From contig NZ_CP011371.1 in the NCBI RefSeq assembly GCF_001017435.1, forward strand, positions 5,642,001 to 5,706,000: a stretch of DNA of 64,000 nt, read 5' to 3'. Below are positions 37,608 to 46,647 of the stretch, in pieces. The DNA is from Caldimonas brevitalea. GTDB taxonomy: Bacteria; Pseudomonadota; Gammaproteobacteria; Burkholderiales; Burkholderiaceae_C. A program made the position numbers and the translations under genes. The notes below the pieces were generated by a model. That model saw only the letters and a list, made by a program, of their open reading frames with translations, was not told the origin of the DNA and did no database searches. Position 1 is the stretch's first letter. Each line of letters starts with the position of its first letter.

Positions 37608-38423
37608 ATGCCCGAGACGCCCGACGCCTTGTGCACGGTGCCGGTGGTCCGCAGCCAGCGCGGCGACCGCTGCGCGGCCAGCGATACGGTGCTGGCGGAA
37701 GTGCCGGTCGCGCTGTCGTTCAACGGCGTCGCCCATGCGGTGATGATGGCGACCCCGACCGACCTCGAGGCCTTCGCGCTCGGCTTCGCGCTGTCCGAAG
37801 GTGTGATCGAAACGCCGGCGCAGTGTTATGGCATCGACGTCCAGGCGCACCCGCGCGGTGTCGACGTGCAGCTGCAGGTCGCCACCCGCGCCTTCGAGCG
37901 CCTGAAGCACCAGCGCCGCACGATGGAAGGCCGCAGCGGTTGTGGTGTGTGTGGTGTGGAAAGCCTGGCCGCACTCGACCTCGATCCCACCCCGGTGCCC
38001 GCCGAGCGCCGGCTCGATGGGCTGCAGGCCGAGCAGGTGCTGCAGGCCTTTGCGCAACTCGCCGAACGCCAACCGCTGAACGCCGCCACCGGCGCCTGCC
38101 ATGCTGCCGGCTGGTCGCTTCCCGACGGCAGCCTGGTCGACGTGCTCGAAGACGTGGGCCGCCACAACGCCCTCGACAAATTGATCGGCCGGCTGGCGCA
38201 CGGCCCGGCGCTGCAGAGGCCCGGCTTCGTCATCGTCAGCAGCCGCGCCAGCTACGAGCTGGTGCGCAAATGCGCGCGGTTGGGTCTGCCGGCGCTGGCG
38301 GCGATCTCGGCGCCGACCTCGCTGGCGGTCGACCTGGCAACGCGCTGCGGTCTGCGCCTGTTCGGTTTCTGTCGGGACGAGGGCGCGGTGGAGTACACCG
38401 GCACCGCCGCTGCCCTGCGTTAA
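37608..38423 (+). CDS. fdhD: Formate dehydrogenase accessory sulfurtransferase FdhD
   Basis: Sulfurtransferase (271 residues) that passes sulfur from a cysteine desulfurase to the molybdenum cofactor of formate dehydrogenase-type enzymes. The catalytic cysteine loop is RSGCGVCGVE (about 103-112), and the nucleotide/cofactor-binding DVGRHNALDKLIG and VSSRASYELVRKCA segments follow. ATG at 37608 is listed; a TTG at 37593 that overlaps the stop of the upstream gene (TTGA) would add five residues. Its coupling to the YdeP-like enzyme shows that the latter needs a sulfurated cofactor. Confidence 0.95.
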   Translation: MPETPDALCTVPVVRSQRGDRCAASDTVLAEVPVALSFNGVAHAVMMATPTDLEAFALGFALSEGVIETPAQCYGIDVQAHPRGVDVQLQVATRAFERLKHQRRTMEGRSGCGVCGVESLAALDLDPTPVPAERRLDGLQAEQVLQAFAQLAERQPLNAATGACHAAGWSLPDGSLVDVLEDVGRHNALDKLIGRLAHGPALQRPGFVIVSSRASYELVRKCARLGLPALAAISAPTSLAVDLATRCGLRLFGFCRDEGAVEYTGTAAALR

Positions 38424-38549
38424 CCGGCCGGCGGCCCCGGCGTCGACGTGGGTGCCATGGCAACATACGCGCCTCGCGCGGCCACCGGGTGCGCATCCCG
38501 TCGCGGCGCCGCATGCCTCACCAGTCGATCCGCCCCCCACATCCGTTCC

Positions 38550-39275
38550 ATGTCCCTCCCCGCTCCCAAAACAGACGCCCCTCCCGCAGCCGGGCTGTCG
38601 ACGCTCTCGCTGTCGGTTCCCGTCGCGATGGGCTACGTTCCGCTCGGCGCCGTGTTCGGCTACCTGCTGGTGCAGGCCGGCGCCGTCTGGTGGATGGCGC
38701 CCCTGACCAGCCTGCTGGTGTTTGCCGGTGCAGCACAGTTCATGGCCATCCCGATGCTGGCCGCCGGCGCCCCGCTCGGCTCCATCGTGCTGGCCACGCT
38801 GATCGTGAACCTGCGGCATGTGTTCTACGGCCTGTCGCTGCTTGACAAGCTGCCGCAGCGCAAGCTGGCGCGCTGGTACCTGATCTGGGCGCTCACTGAC
38901 GAGAACTACTCGGTCATCACCACGCTGCCGGCCGGCACCTCGTCGACCCGCATGGTCGCGGTGGCGATGCTCAACCACGGCTGGTGGGTGCTGGGCACCT
39001 TGCTGGGCGCAGCCATCGGCCTGCAAGCACCGACCGCGCTGACCGGCATCGATTTCAGCCTGGCCGCGCTGTTTGCCGTGCTCACGGCCGAACAGTGGCG
39101 CGCGACCCGCAGGCCCGCGCCCATCCTGCTGGCACTCGCGTCCTATGGTGTCGCACGGTGGGTCGCCCCGTCGCAGGCACTGGCCGTGGCGATCGGCCTT
39201 TGTGTCGTGCTCTCGGCCATCCTGTCCCGCAGCAGCAGCAGCAACAACAACAAGTCCATGGAGGCCAGCACATGA
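38550..39275 (+). CDS. azlC: AzlC-family branched-chain amino acid exporter, large subunit
   Basis: Inner-membrane permease subunit of the AzlCD/YgaZH family (241 residues), exporting branched-chain amino acids or toxic analogues. About seven helices; the conserved MGYVPLGAVFGYL, FAGAAQFMAIPML and NLRHVFYGLSLL segments are present. The extreme C-terminus is a short repeat of Ser and Asn encoded by AGC and AAC triplets (39231-39253). The stop overlaps azlD by 4 bases. An in-frame GTG at 38448 is a less likely start. It lies 126 bases after fdhD. Confidence 0.93.
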   Translation: MSLPAPKTDAPPAAGLSTLSLSVPVAMGYVPLGAVFGYLLVQAGAVWWMAPLTSLLVFAGAAQFMAIPMLAAGAPLGSIVLATLIVNLRHVFYGLSLLDKLPQRKLARWYLIWALTDENYSVITTLPAGTSSTRMVAVAMLNHGWWVLGTLLGAAIGLQAPTALTGIDFSLAALFAVLTAEQWRATRRPAPILLALASYGVARWVAPSQALAVAIGLCVVLSAILSRSSSSNNNKSMEAST

Positions 39276-39604
39276 TCGACAGCGAATACGCCGCCCTGGC
39301 GGTGTGCGGGATGGCCGGCGTGACCGTGCTGTTGCGCGCGGTGCCGTTCATCGGCGCGAACTTGCTCAAGCGGTTTCCGCTGGTCGAGCGCCTGGGCCGC
39401 TTCCTTCCGCCCGCCATCATGTCGCTGCTCCTGGTGCACACGCTCCATGGCAGCGCCAGTGCCAATCCGGCCGGCCCCTGGCCCGAACTGATCGCCGCGT
39501 CCGCCGTGATCGTGCTGCAGCTGTGGCTGCGCCAGGCACTCGCCAGCATCCTCTTCGGCACCGCCTTGTACGTGGTGCTCAGAAACGTTCCGGTGTTCGG
39601 CTGA
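39272..39604 (+). CDS. azlD: AzlD-family exporter small subunit
   Basis: Small partner of AzlC (110 residues, four helices: CGMAGVTVLLRAVPFIG, FLPPAIMSLLLVHTL, LIAASAVIVLQLWL and ILFGTALYVVLRNVPV). The overlap ATGA with azlC implies coupled translation and equal stoichiometry. It ends 17 bases before the convergent Na/Pi cotransporter. Confidence 0.93.
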   Translation: MIDSEYAALAVCGMAGVTVLLRAVPFIGANLLKRFPLVERLGRFLPPAIMSLLLVHTLHGSASANPAGPWPELIAASAVIVLQLWLRQALASILFGTALYVVLRNVPVFG

Positions 39605-39621
39605 AGGCTCGGCGCAAGCCA

Positions 39622-40719
39622 CTAAACGTCGGCGGCCGGCCGCAAGCGCTCCGCAGGCGCCCGGCGCTCGGGGACCCATCGTTCCAACCAGCGCGCGGCC
39701 GTGCCGGTAAAGCCGATGAACAACAGCGCGCCGATCACGTTGAACGCGACGTGCGCGTTGGCGATCTGGTGCGCCACGTCGCTGGACGACCAGCGCGCCA
39801 GCTGCGTCAAGGGTGCCAGCAAGGCCACCCCGAGCGCCGCGGTGACGATGTTGAAGCCGACGTGGAACGCCGCCGCGCGCAAGGCCGCGGCCGAGCGCCC
39901 GATGGCCGCGACCAGGGTGTCGGCGCAGGTCCCGATTTCGGCGCCCAACATCAAGGCCAGCCCGGCGTCCAGGCCGATCAGCTGTTGGCTGGCCAACGCA
40001 ATCACGATGGCCATCATGGCCGACGACGATTGGATCGCCACGGTGCCGGCGGCACCGGCCAGGATGCCGGTGGCCGGATGGGCGAAGCTGAGCAGCCAGG
40101 CCTTCACGCCGTCATGGTCGGCGAGCGGTGCCATCGCGTCGCCCAGGGTGCCGAGCGCGAACAGGATCAGGCCGATCAAAAACACCACTTCGCCCCAGCG
40201 TTTGGCCTTGTCGGCGCGGGCCAGCACCAGCGTCAGCAGGCCGGCGAGCAGCAGCGCGGGCGCGTAGAGGTCGTTGTTGACGGCGAACACCTGACTCGAG
40301 AACGTGGTGCCGATGTTGCTGCCGAGGATCACCGGCAGGCTGGCGCCAAAACCGATCAAGCGCGCATCGACCAAAGCGATCAACAAGATGATGGTGGCGG
40401 ACGACGAATCGAGCACGACGGTCACCGCAGTGCCCGACAGCAAGCCTTTCAGCCGGTTGCCGGCGCTCTTGTGCAACACCGCCTTGACGCGCTCGCTCGC
40501 GACGTCCCGCAAGCACATCGCCAGGGCACGCACGCTCCACAGAAACACCGCGAGGCCGGCGGCGAAGGTGGCGCCCATGCCCAGCCAGTCGACCTCGGTG
40601 TCGCCGTTGCCCCCCGGCGCGGCCAGGGCCACGGGGCTCGAGAGCAAGACGAGGGCCTGCACGAACAGCGTGCGGGGGCTGGAAACAACGGCCCGTGTGG
40701 GTGTCGAGCTCATCCTCAT
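39622..40719 (-). CDS. Na/Pi cotransporter family protein
   Basis: Inner-membrane sodium-phosphate symporter-like protein of the NptA/YjbB family (365 residues). Two inverted repeats each carry the QSSS-type motif: VVLDSSSATIILLIAL in the first and VAIQSSSAMMAIVIAL in the second; GSNIGTTFSS and GAEIGTCADT are the paired GTT/GTC segments. The PhoU-like C-terminal domain found in many homologues is absent. AAGGAGG 7 bases before ATG 40719 sets the start. An N-terminal hydrophobic segment (TLFVQALVLLSSPVALAAPG) looks like a cleavable signal or extra helix. Confidence 0.92.
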   Translation of the reverse strand: MRMSSTPTRAVVSSPRTLFVQALVLLSSPVALAAPGGNGDTEVDWLGMGATFAAGLAVFLWSVRALAMCLRDVASERVKAVLHKSAGNRLKGLLSGTAVTVVLDSSSATIILLIALVDARLIGFGASLPVILGSNIGTTFSSQVFAVNNDLYAPALLLAGLLTLVLARADKAKRWGEVVFLIGLILFALGTLGDAMAPLADHDGVKAWLLSFAHPATGILAGAAGTVAIQSSSAMMAIVIALASQQLIGLDAGLALMLGAEIGTCADTLVAAIGRSAAALRAAAFHVGFNIVTAALGVALLAPLTQLARWSSSDVAHQIANAHVAFNVIGALLFIGFTGTAARWLERWVPERRAPAERLRPAADV

Positions 40720-40971
40720 GGTCCGGCCTCCTTGCCAAGCTTCGGGCCACCGTAGTGGCGCCAGATGACAGCTGGAAGACACCCGCGCATGCGGTGCGGT
40801 CGGCGCGACGGCGCATGACTGAGCAAGGTGTGGGGTCGTTCCCCCCGGGCGTCCAGCCTGTCATTACAACGTCATACCCCGTGCCGACAGTTCGATCTGG
40901 CGATAGCTTGACCGGCCTCTGGCCGCTGGGTGAGCCCGCCGAGGCCCGACGACAACTCGACAGGACCGCCA

Positions 40972-41172
40972 ATGAACGCGATACCCCGATTGGACTGGGT
41001 GGAACGCGCGGCACGCCGCTACCAAACCCGATGCCCCGACGTCGACCGCCTCGATGCCGTGGAACTGGCCAACGAGTTGTGGCGCGACCGCCAGAACCGT
41101 GACGAACCCGAGGACGCGGTCGACGACGAGATCCAGAATTCCGGCCAGTTGTACGACTCTTCGCTCGACTGA
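40972..41172 (+). CDS. Small hypothetical protein, 66 residues (paralogue of the one at 29392)
   Basis: Acidic 66-residue protein: IPRLDWVERAARRYQTRCP, then DAVELANELWRDRQNRDEP, then a very acidic tail (EDAVDDEIQNSG). It matches the protein at 29392 in length and in the W-(I/V)-E-R-x-A and A-x-E-L-A/L-x-x-W positions. Start at 40972 fits because the family alignment begins here; the upstream ribosome site is weak (AGGACC). No nearby partner gene; both copies are single units. Function unknown. Confidence 0.72.
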   Translation: MNAIPRLDWVERAARRYQTRCPDVDRLDAVELANELWRDRQNRDEPEDAVDDEIQNSGQLYDSSLD

Positions 41173-41436
41173 GGTTGGGCCTCCTCCCGGATCGGAGGCC
41201 GTCGCCGGCCCATGACGGGCCCGGTTCCCGCCCCGTCATCTTCTTGACGCACGCCTGCGGCACGCTCCCCGCGGCACCGCGTGACCCCCGCCTCGACGAC
41301 ACGACTCGTGACGTCTGTGCAGCCTCGATGCACCGGGTGCCGGCCGCGCACCCCGCATCGCCAGGCATAGTGCGGCGGCAAGCAGCGCAACCAGATCCAC
41401 AACCATCCCCTCGACGGGGAACACAGGGAGATGCAG

Positions 41437-44052
41437 ATGCTCGAAGTCCGGCCGATGGCGGCCGCCCTCGCCCTCGCCTGCCTGGCCTTGCCAGCGGCAC
41501 GCGCCGACGTGGTGATCAGCCAGGTCTACGGTGGTGGCGGCAATGCCGGCGCCACCCTCACCCACGATTTCGTCGAACTCTTCAACAGCGGCACCGCGCC
41601 GGCCTCGCTGCGCGGATGGTCGCTGCAGTACGCCTCGAGCACGGGCACCCAGTGGGGCAACAGCGTGGCCTTGCCGGACGTCAGCCTGCAGCCCGGGCAG
41701 TATTTCCTGGTGCAGCTGGCCCAGGGCAGCGGCGGCACACAGGCCTTGCCGGCGCCCGACCTCGAAGCCGGCCTCGCGCTGTCGGCCAGCGCCGGCAAGC
41801 TGGCGCTGGTGCGCAACACCACCGCGTTGAGTGGCGCCTGCCCGAACGGCGGCGCGAGCGTCGCCGACTTCGTCGGCTTCGGTAGCGCCGATTGCGCCGA
41901 AGGCCGCGCGACCGCCGCCTTGAGCAGCACCACCGCGGCGTTGCGCGGTGCCGACGGGTGCACCGACGCCGGCGACAACAGCGCGGACTTCAGCGTCGCG
42001 GTGCCCACGCCGCGCAACACCCGCGCTCCGGTCAAGACCTGCGGCAGCGCGGTCAACCAGCCCATCGCCGTGAACTGCCCCGCCCTCAGCGTGCGCACCG
42101 GCGCGGGCGGCTCGGTGTCGGTGTCGGCCTCCGACCCCGACAGCATCGTCAACGCCATCCGCCTCGAATCGGGCGCCCGTGCCGGCATCGCGCTGGTCGA
42201 CGTGAGCCCGGCAACCGGCGACGGCGGCACCGCCGGCGCCGTGCTGGAGGTCGCGCGCAGCGTGCCGGCCGGCGCCTACGCGGTGCAGCTGCGGTTCGGC
42301 AACAACGAAGCCCAGACGGCCTCCTGCACCGTCAACGTGCAGATCGGCCGCTCGGCCGTGACGCCCATTCCGCAGATCCAGGGCACCGGCGACGCCAGCC
42401 CGCTGCTCGGGCAGCGCGTCACGACCGCGGGTGTCGTGACCGCCGTGTTCCCCGGCCTGAAGGGGTTTTACCTGCAGGACGAACGGGGTGACGGCGACGG
42501 ACGCAGCTCCGACGGCGTGTTCGTCTACGTGCCCGCCGGCGCCAGCGTCTCGCCCGGTCAGCGGGTGCAGCTGAGTGCCGAGGTCGACGAGTTCCACACC
42601 GTCACCCAGCTCAAGAACGTGACCGACCTGACCGTGCTGGGCCGCGGCCGCACGCCAGTGCCGACCCCGGTGCAACTGCCGGAAAAGGTCGACGGCGAGC
42701 TGGAACAACATGAAGGCATGTTGGTCAGTCTGGCGGTGCCGATGACCGTGTCGCAGAACTACTTTCTCGGCCGCTATGGTCAGCTGACCCTGTCGGCCCA
42801 GGGCCGCCTCGAGAAGGCCACCAACCGCTTCCGGCCCGGCTCCGCGGCCGCGCGCCGCGTCGACGAGGCGAACGCACGGCGGCGCTTGCTGCTCGACGAC
42901 GGCAGCGCGGCCCAGAACCCGACGCCGATGCCCTATCTGGGACGCGACCAGACCGTGCGCGCCGGCGACCGGCTGCACCGTCTGACCGGTGTGATCGACC
43001 ACGGCCCGGCGACCGCCGATGCAGCCGGTCCGCGCGACTACAAGCTGCACCCGACGCAGCCGCCGGTGATCGAACGTGTCAACGACCGCACTGCCGCGCC
43101 GCCCGCGGTGGGCGGCAAGCTGAGGGTGGCCAGCTTCAACGTGCTCAACTACTTCGTGACCGTCGATCAGCCCGGCGCCGCCTGTTTGCCGAGCGGCACC
43201 CGCAGCGATTGCCGCGGCGCCGACAGCGCGCTGGAGTTCACCCGCCAGCGCGACAAAATCCTCGCCGCGCTGACCGCCCTCGACGCCGACGTGGTGGGCT
43301 TGATCGAGATGCAGCGCGACCAGGGCGCCGCGCTGCAAGACCTGGTCGACGGGCTGAACGCGCGCCTGGGCGCCGGCACCTATGCCGTGGTCCCCGACCC
43401 GGCCGAAGGTGTCGGCACCGATGCGATCCGCGTCGCGATGATCTACAAGCCGGTCAAGGTCTCGCGCGTGGGTGCAGCGCTGTCGGACCCGCACCCGGTG
43501 CACAACCGCCCGCCGCTGGCGCAGGCGTTCGTCACGCCGCAGGGCCAGACCTTCTCGGTGGTCGTCAACCATTTCAAGTCCAAGGGTTGCGGGGGCGCCA
43601 GCGGGCCCGACGCCGATGCCGGCGACGGCCAGGGCTGCTTCAACGCACGGCGTGTCGGGCAGGCGCAGCAACTGCTGCGCTTCATCGACAGCGTGAAGGC
43701 ACAGGCACGCGACGAGGACGTGCTGGTGCTGGGCGACCTGAACGCCTACGGCCGCGAAGACCCGATCGAAACGCTGCGCCAGGGCGGCCTGGTCGACCAG
43801 ATTGCCCGCTTCAACAGCCTGGGCTATTCCTATGTCTTCGACGGTGAGGCCGGCTATCTCGACCATGCCCTCGCGACGGCCTCGCTGTCGGCGCAGGTGA
43901 GCCGTGCGGTGGAGTGGCACATCAATGCCGACGAGCCGGTGGTGATCGACTACAACACCGAGTTCAAGCCGCAAGACCTGTACGCGCCGACGCCGTACCG
44001 CTCGTCGGACCACGACCCGGTGCTGTTGGGCCTGGAACTGGGCGGTCGCTGA
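41437..44052 (+). CDS. ExeM/NucH-family extracellular endonuclease
   Basis: Secreted DNase of 871 residues. Signal peptide about 1-20 (MAAALALACLALPAARA); an N-terminal lamin-tail domain (DVVISQVYGGGGNAGATLTHDFVELFN, read in two parts); an OB-fold ExeM-type domain with PIPQIQGTGDASPLLGQRV; and a C-terminal endonuclease/exonuclease/phosphatase fold with ASFNVLNYFVT, VVGLIEMQRD, VVNHFKSKGCGG, LGDLNAYGREDP and SSDHDPVLL. No GlyGly-CTERM anchor, so release into the medium (probably type II secretion) is likely. GGGAG ends one base before ATG 41431, making ATG 41437 the better start. A 13-bp hairpin covers its stop. Confidence 0.93.
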   Translation: MLEVRPMAAALALACLALPAARADVVISQVYGGGGNAGATLTHDFVELFNSGTAPASLRGWSLQYASSTGTQWGNSVALPDVSLQPGQYFLVQLAQGSGGTQALPAPDLEAGLALSASAGKLALVRNTTALSGACPNGGASVADFVGFGSADCAEGRATAALSSTTAALRGADGCTDAGDNSADFSVAVPTPRNTRAPVKTCGSAVNQPIAVNCPALSVRTGAGGSVSVSASDPDSIVNAIRLESGARAGIALVDVSPATGDGGTAGAVLEVARSVPAGAYAVQLRFGNNEAQTASCTVNVQIGRSAVTPIPQIQGTGDASPLLGQRVTTAGVVTAVFPGLKGFYLQDERGDGDGRSSDGVFVYVPAGASVSPGQRVQLSAEVDEFHTVTQLKNVTDLTVLGRGRTPVPTPVQLPEKVDGELEQHEGMLVSLAVPMTVSQNYFLGRYGQLTLSAQGRLEKATNRFRPGSAAARRVDEANARRRLLLDDGSAAQNPTPMPYLGRDQTVRAGDRLHRLTGVIDHGPATADAAGPRDYKLHPTQPPVIERVNDRTAAPPAVGGKLRVASFNVLNYFVTVDQPGAACLPSGTRSDCRGADSALEFTRQRDKILAALTALDADVVGLIEMQRDQGAALQDLVDGLNARLGAGTYAVVPDPAEGVGTDAIRVAMIYKPVKVSRVGAALSDPHPVHNRPPLAQAFVTPQGQTFSVVVNHFKSKGCGGASGPDADAGDGQGCFNARRVGQAQQLLRFIDSVKAQARDEDVLVLGDLNAYGREDPIETLRQGGLVDQIARFNSLGYSYVFDGEAGYLDHALATASLSAQVSRAVEWHINADEPVVIDYNTEFKPQDLYAPTPYRSSDHDPVLLGLELGGR

Positions 44053-44077
44053 CCGCGCAGCGGTGCGGTCAGCGACC
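44044..44077. repeat. Perfect 13-bp inverted repeat across the nuclease stop codon
   Basis: GGTCGCTGACCGC (44044-44056) and GCGGTCAGCGACC (44065-44077) with an 8-base loop; the TGA of the nuclease gene is inside the left arm. A competing stem, GGTGCGGTC/GACCGCACC (44062-44070, 44074-44082), overlaps. There is no T-tail, so it is more likely a 3'-end stabiliser or Rho-linked end than an intrinsic terminator. Confidence 0.6.
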
Positions 44078-44346
44078 GCACCGCCTGTGGCCGGGCCGCC
44101 GCCTGCCTGCCGGCCGACCGGCAAGCCAAGCCCAGCTGGCAACAGCCGCCGCAGCGGCGCAACCGTCCGACTGCACCCGCCTCCGCCCAAGGGGGCGGCA
44201 CAATCTCGGCCGCCGCCGCTTTCGCCATCCCCCCACGACCGCTGGACCGCCACTTGCTTGCCCGTGTCCGCAGCAGCCCGCGTCTGATGACCGGTGCCCA
44301 TCCGAACGGGTCGGACGAAGACGGCTGTACAACGGGAGTGGACACC

Positions 44347-45843
44347 ATGGATGAACTCGAACTGAAATTCGAGGTGCCGGCCGAGCGCCGGGACCGGGTG
44401 ATCGCGGCGGTGCGCCGGGGCGAAGCCCCCCGCGTGCGCCTGCAGGCCACCTACTACGACACGCCGGACGCCCGGCTCGCCCGCCAGGGCCTGGCCCTGC
44501 GCCTGCGCAAGGAAGGCCGGGTCTGGAAACAAACCTTGAAAGGCACGGGCGACCACGCGCTGCACCGCCTGGAACACGAGGTGGACCTGCCGACACCGCC
44601 GCGCGCCGGCATCCCCGACATCGATATCGCACGCCATGACGGCACCCCGGCCGGAGAGCGGCTGCGGCTGGCGCTGCAAACGGCGCCCGACGAACCGCCG
44701 GTGGCCCTGCAACCGCTCTACACCACTGACGTGTGGCGCGAGACGCGGTTGTTGCGGGTGCCCGGCGGCACGCTGGTCGAGCTGGCCTTCGACGAAGGCC
44801 GCATCGTCGCCTCCGACCGCGAAGTGCCGATCCGCGAGCTGGAACTGGAGCTGAAGAAGGGCAGCCCGGCGGCGCTGATCAAGCTGGCGCGGCGCTGGGC
44901 GCTGCAGCACGGCCTGTGGCTCAGCACCATCAGCAAGGCGCAGCGCGGCGAGCAGCTGGCGCGGGGGGAGGCGCACGGCCCGGCGGTGAAAGCCCATCCG
45001 CCGCGCGAGCGGGCGCCGCGTTCACGTGTCGCCGAACTGCGCGCCGTGATCGGCGCCTGCCTCGAGCAGATCCTGCCGAATGCGAGCGAGGTGGCAGCGG
45101 GTGGCGCGTCCGACGAGCATGTGCACCAGTTGCGCGTCGGCATCCGTCGGCTGCGCACCGCGCTGCGCGAACTCGGCGGCTTGTCGCCGCAGGTCAACCC
45201 CGCCTGGGAAGGCCCGTTGGTGCAGGCCTTCCGCAACCTCGGCGCGGTGCGCGACCGCGAGACGGTGCTGCAGGCGGTGCGGCCGCAACTGCAGGCTGCC
45301 GGCGCCCCGGCGATCGAGCTGCCGCCCCCGACCGAGGCCCTGCCCGAGCCGACGCAGGTGGTGCGGGCCAGCGAATTCCAGCAGGTGCTGCTCGAACTGA
45401 TCGAATTCAGCCTGGGTGAAGACGCGCCGGACGCGCAGGTCGAGCCGCCCAAGGCAACCCGGCAGGACGCGGCCGATCGCATCAAAAAGCTGCACCGCGA
45501 CGTGGTACGCGACGGCCGGCGCTTCGAGCGCCTGGACGTGCCGAGCCAGCACCGGGTGCGCAAGCGTTTGAAGCGCTTGCGCTACCTGGCCGAATTCGTG
45601 GCGCCGTTGTTCGGCGAGAAGGCGGTCGAAAACTATCTGTCGCAGCTGCGCCCGGCGCAGGACGCGCTGGGCCTGCACAACGACGACGCGGTGGCGCTCG
45701 AGAAATACCACGAGGCGGCGCCGCAGGACCCGCGCTTGTGGTTTGCGGTGGGCTGGCTCACCGCACGCCGGGAGGTGACGGCCCGGCAATGCCGCAAGGC
45801 GCTCGCCAAACTGGACGACGCGCCGCGCTTCTGGAAGAAGTGA
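44347..45843 (+). CDS. CYTH-CHAD domain protein (inorganic triphosphatase)
   Basis: A 498-residue two-domain protein. The N-terminal CYTH tunnel domain (about 1-200) opens MDELELKFEVPAERRDRV, with the ExExK-type motif ELELKFE and the LRLRKEGRVWKQTLKG basic strand; it hydrolyses tripolyphosphate like E. coli YgiF. The C-terminal CHAD domain (about 225-498) is helical, with VHQLRVGIRRLRTALRE and VRKRLKRLRYLAEFV, and binds polyphosphate. GGGAG lies 9 bases before the ATG. Predicted role: turnover or sensing of inorganic (tri/poly)phosphate in the cytoplasm. Single gene. Confidence 0.94.
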   Translation: MDELELKFEVPAERRDRVIAAVRRGEAPRVRLQATYYDTPDARLARQGLALRLRKEGRVWKQTLKGTGDHALHRLEHEVDLPTPPRAGIPDIDIARHDGTPAGERLRLALQTAPDEPPVALQPLYTTDVWRETRLLRVPGGTLVELAFDEGRIVASDREVPIRELELELKKGSPAALIKLARRWALQHGLWLSTISKAQRGEQLARGEAHGPAVKAHPPRERAPRSRVAELRAVIGACLEQILPNASEVAAGGASDEHVHQLRVGIRRLRTALRELGGLSPQVNPAWEGPLVQAFRNLGAVRDRETVLQAVRPQLQAAGAPAIELPPPTEALPEPTQVVRASEFQQVLLELIEFSLGEDAPDAQVEPPKATRQDAADRIKKLHRDVVRDGRRFERLDVPSQHRVRKRLKRLRYLAEFVAPLFGEKAVENYLSQLRPAQDALGLHNDDAVALEKYHEAAPQDPRLWFAVGWLTARREVTARQCRKALAKLDDAPRFWKK

Positions 45844-46027
45844 CGGGCGCCCGAACCCGAGGCACCGCATCGCGCCGGGCGATGTGGTGCCTGACGGTCG
45901 GACACCACGGCGCCGGTTTATCCCCACGGAGGCCACACAACCGCATCGCTGTCGCGCTGGCGTAACTTTCAGTTTCTATCGTCGCGGTTTTGTCGAGAGC
46001 CTGCGGCAGCGCCGCACGTCACCTGAG

Positions 46028-46552
46028 ATGAGCGATCCCCTCCACTGGTCCCTGGTGTATGCCAAAACCGAAGCCGGCCGCCGCGCCTTCGAGCAACGCA
46101 GTTTTGCCGGCAACCGCGCCCAGCGCTCGCTGTTCATCCTGCTCGACGGCCGGCAGCCCTTGAAGCGCTTGCTCGCTGCACTGCGCTCGTTGGGCCTGAC
46201 CGGGGCGGATGTCGAGGCCCTGCAACGGTGGGGCTACATCGAGCCGGTGTCCGGGGCAGAGCCTCCGGCCGCGGGGCCCGAGGCGCCGAAGTCGGCCTCG
46301 GTCCGCACGCCCCAGCGCTCGCTGGCGGCGGCGAAGTTTTATGCGCTGGAACAGATCGGCCTGCTGCTGGGCCATGCTGACGCCCCGCTGCGCGATGCCG
46401 CGCGCCAGGTCGCCGATCGGGAGGCCTTGCTGGCCTGGCTGCAGGACTGCCGGGCCCGCATTGCCGCCGCCGGCGGAGACGAACGGGCGCGGCTGTTCTT
46501 CGAGCGATGCGTCGAGCTGCTGCCCGAGGCACGGGCCATGGCGGCCGCTTGA
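46028..46552 (+). CDS. Hypothetical protein with a repeated winged-helix-like module
   Basis: A 174-residue cytoplasmic protein I cannot name. The N-terminal 75 residues (KTEAGRRAFEQRSFAGNRAQ, then LFILLDGRQPLKRLLAALR and DVEALQRWGYIEPV) line up with the whole of the next gene's product. A Pro/Ala linker (about 78-95) leads to a helical domain (SLAAAKFYALEQIGLLLGH, then RLFFERCVELLPEA). Start ATG 46028 has only a weak GAG upstream. The pattern LDG-x(6)-L-x(5)-L-x(10)-GYI suggests a small winged helix, as in DNA-binding or PilZ-linked regulators; function is unknown. Confidence 0.7.
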   Translation: MSDPLHWSLVYAKTEAGRRAFEQRSFAGNRAQRSLFILLDGRQPLKRLLAALRSLGLTGADVEALQRWGYIEPVSGAEPPAAGPEAPKSASVRTPQRSLAAAKFYALEQIGLLLGHADAPLRDAARQVADREALLAWLQDCRARIAAAGGDERARLFFERCVELLPEARAMAAA

Positions 46553-46647
46553 GCGGCGCCGATGCCCCTCAAGTGGCCACGACCGCAAGACCGGTAAGTC
46601 GGGCGTCAAGGCGGGTTTGGTAAGCTCCCCGTCTTCGTGACGCTTTG

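Noticed and set aside
39231..39253. AGC/AAC triplet run at the azlC 3' end
   Set aside because: It encodes the Ser/Asn tail in frame; too short to call a variable repeat locus.
41236..44997. A 1253-codon open frame on the minus strand across the nuclease and CYTH-CHAD genes
   Set aside because: It is antisense to two clear genes, is rich in His/Arg/Val/Gly as expected from the complement of GC-rich codons, and has no recognisable domain.
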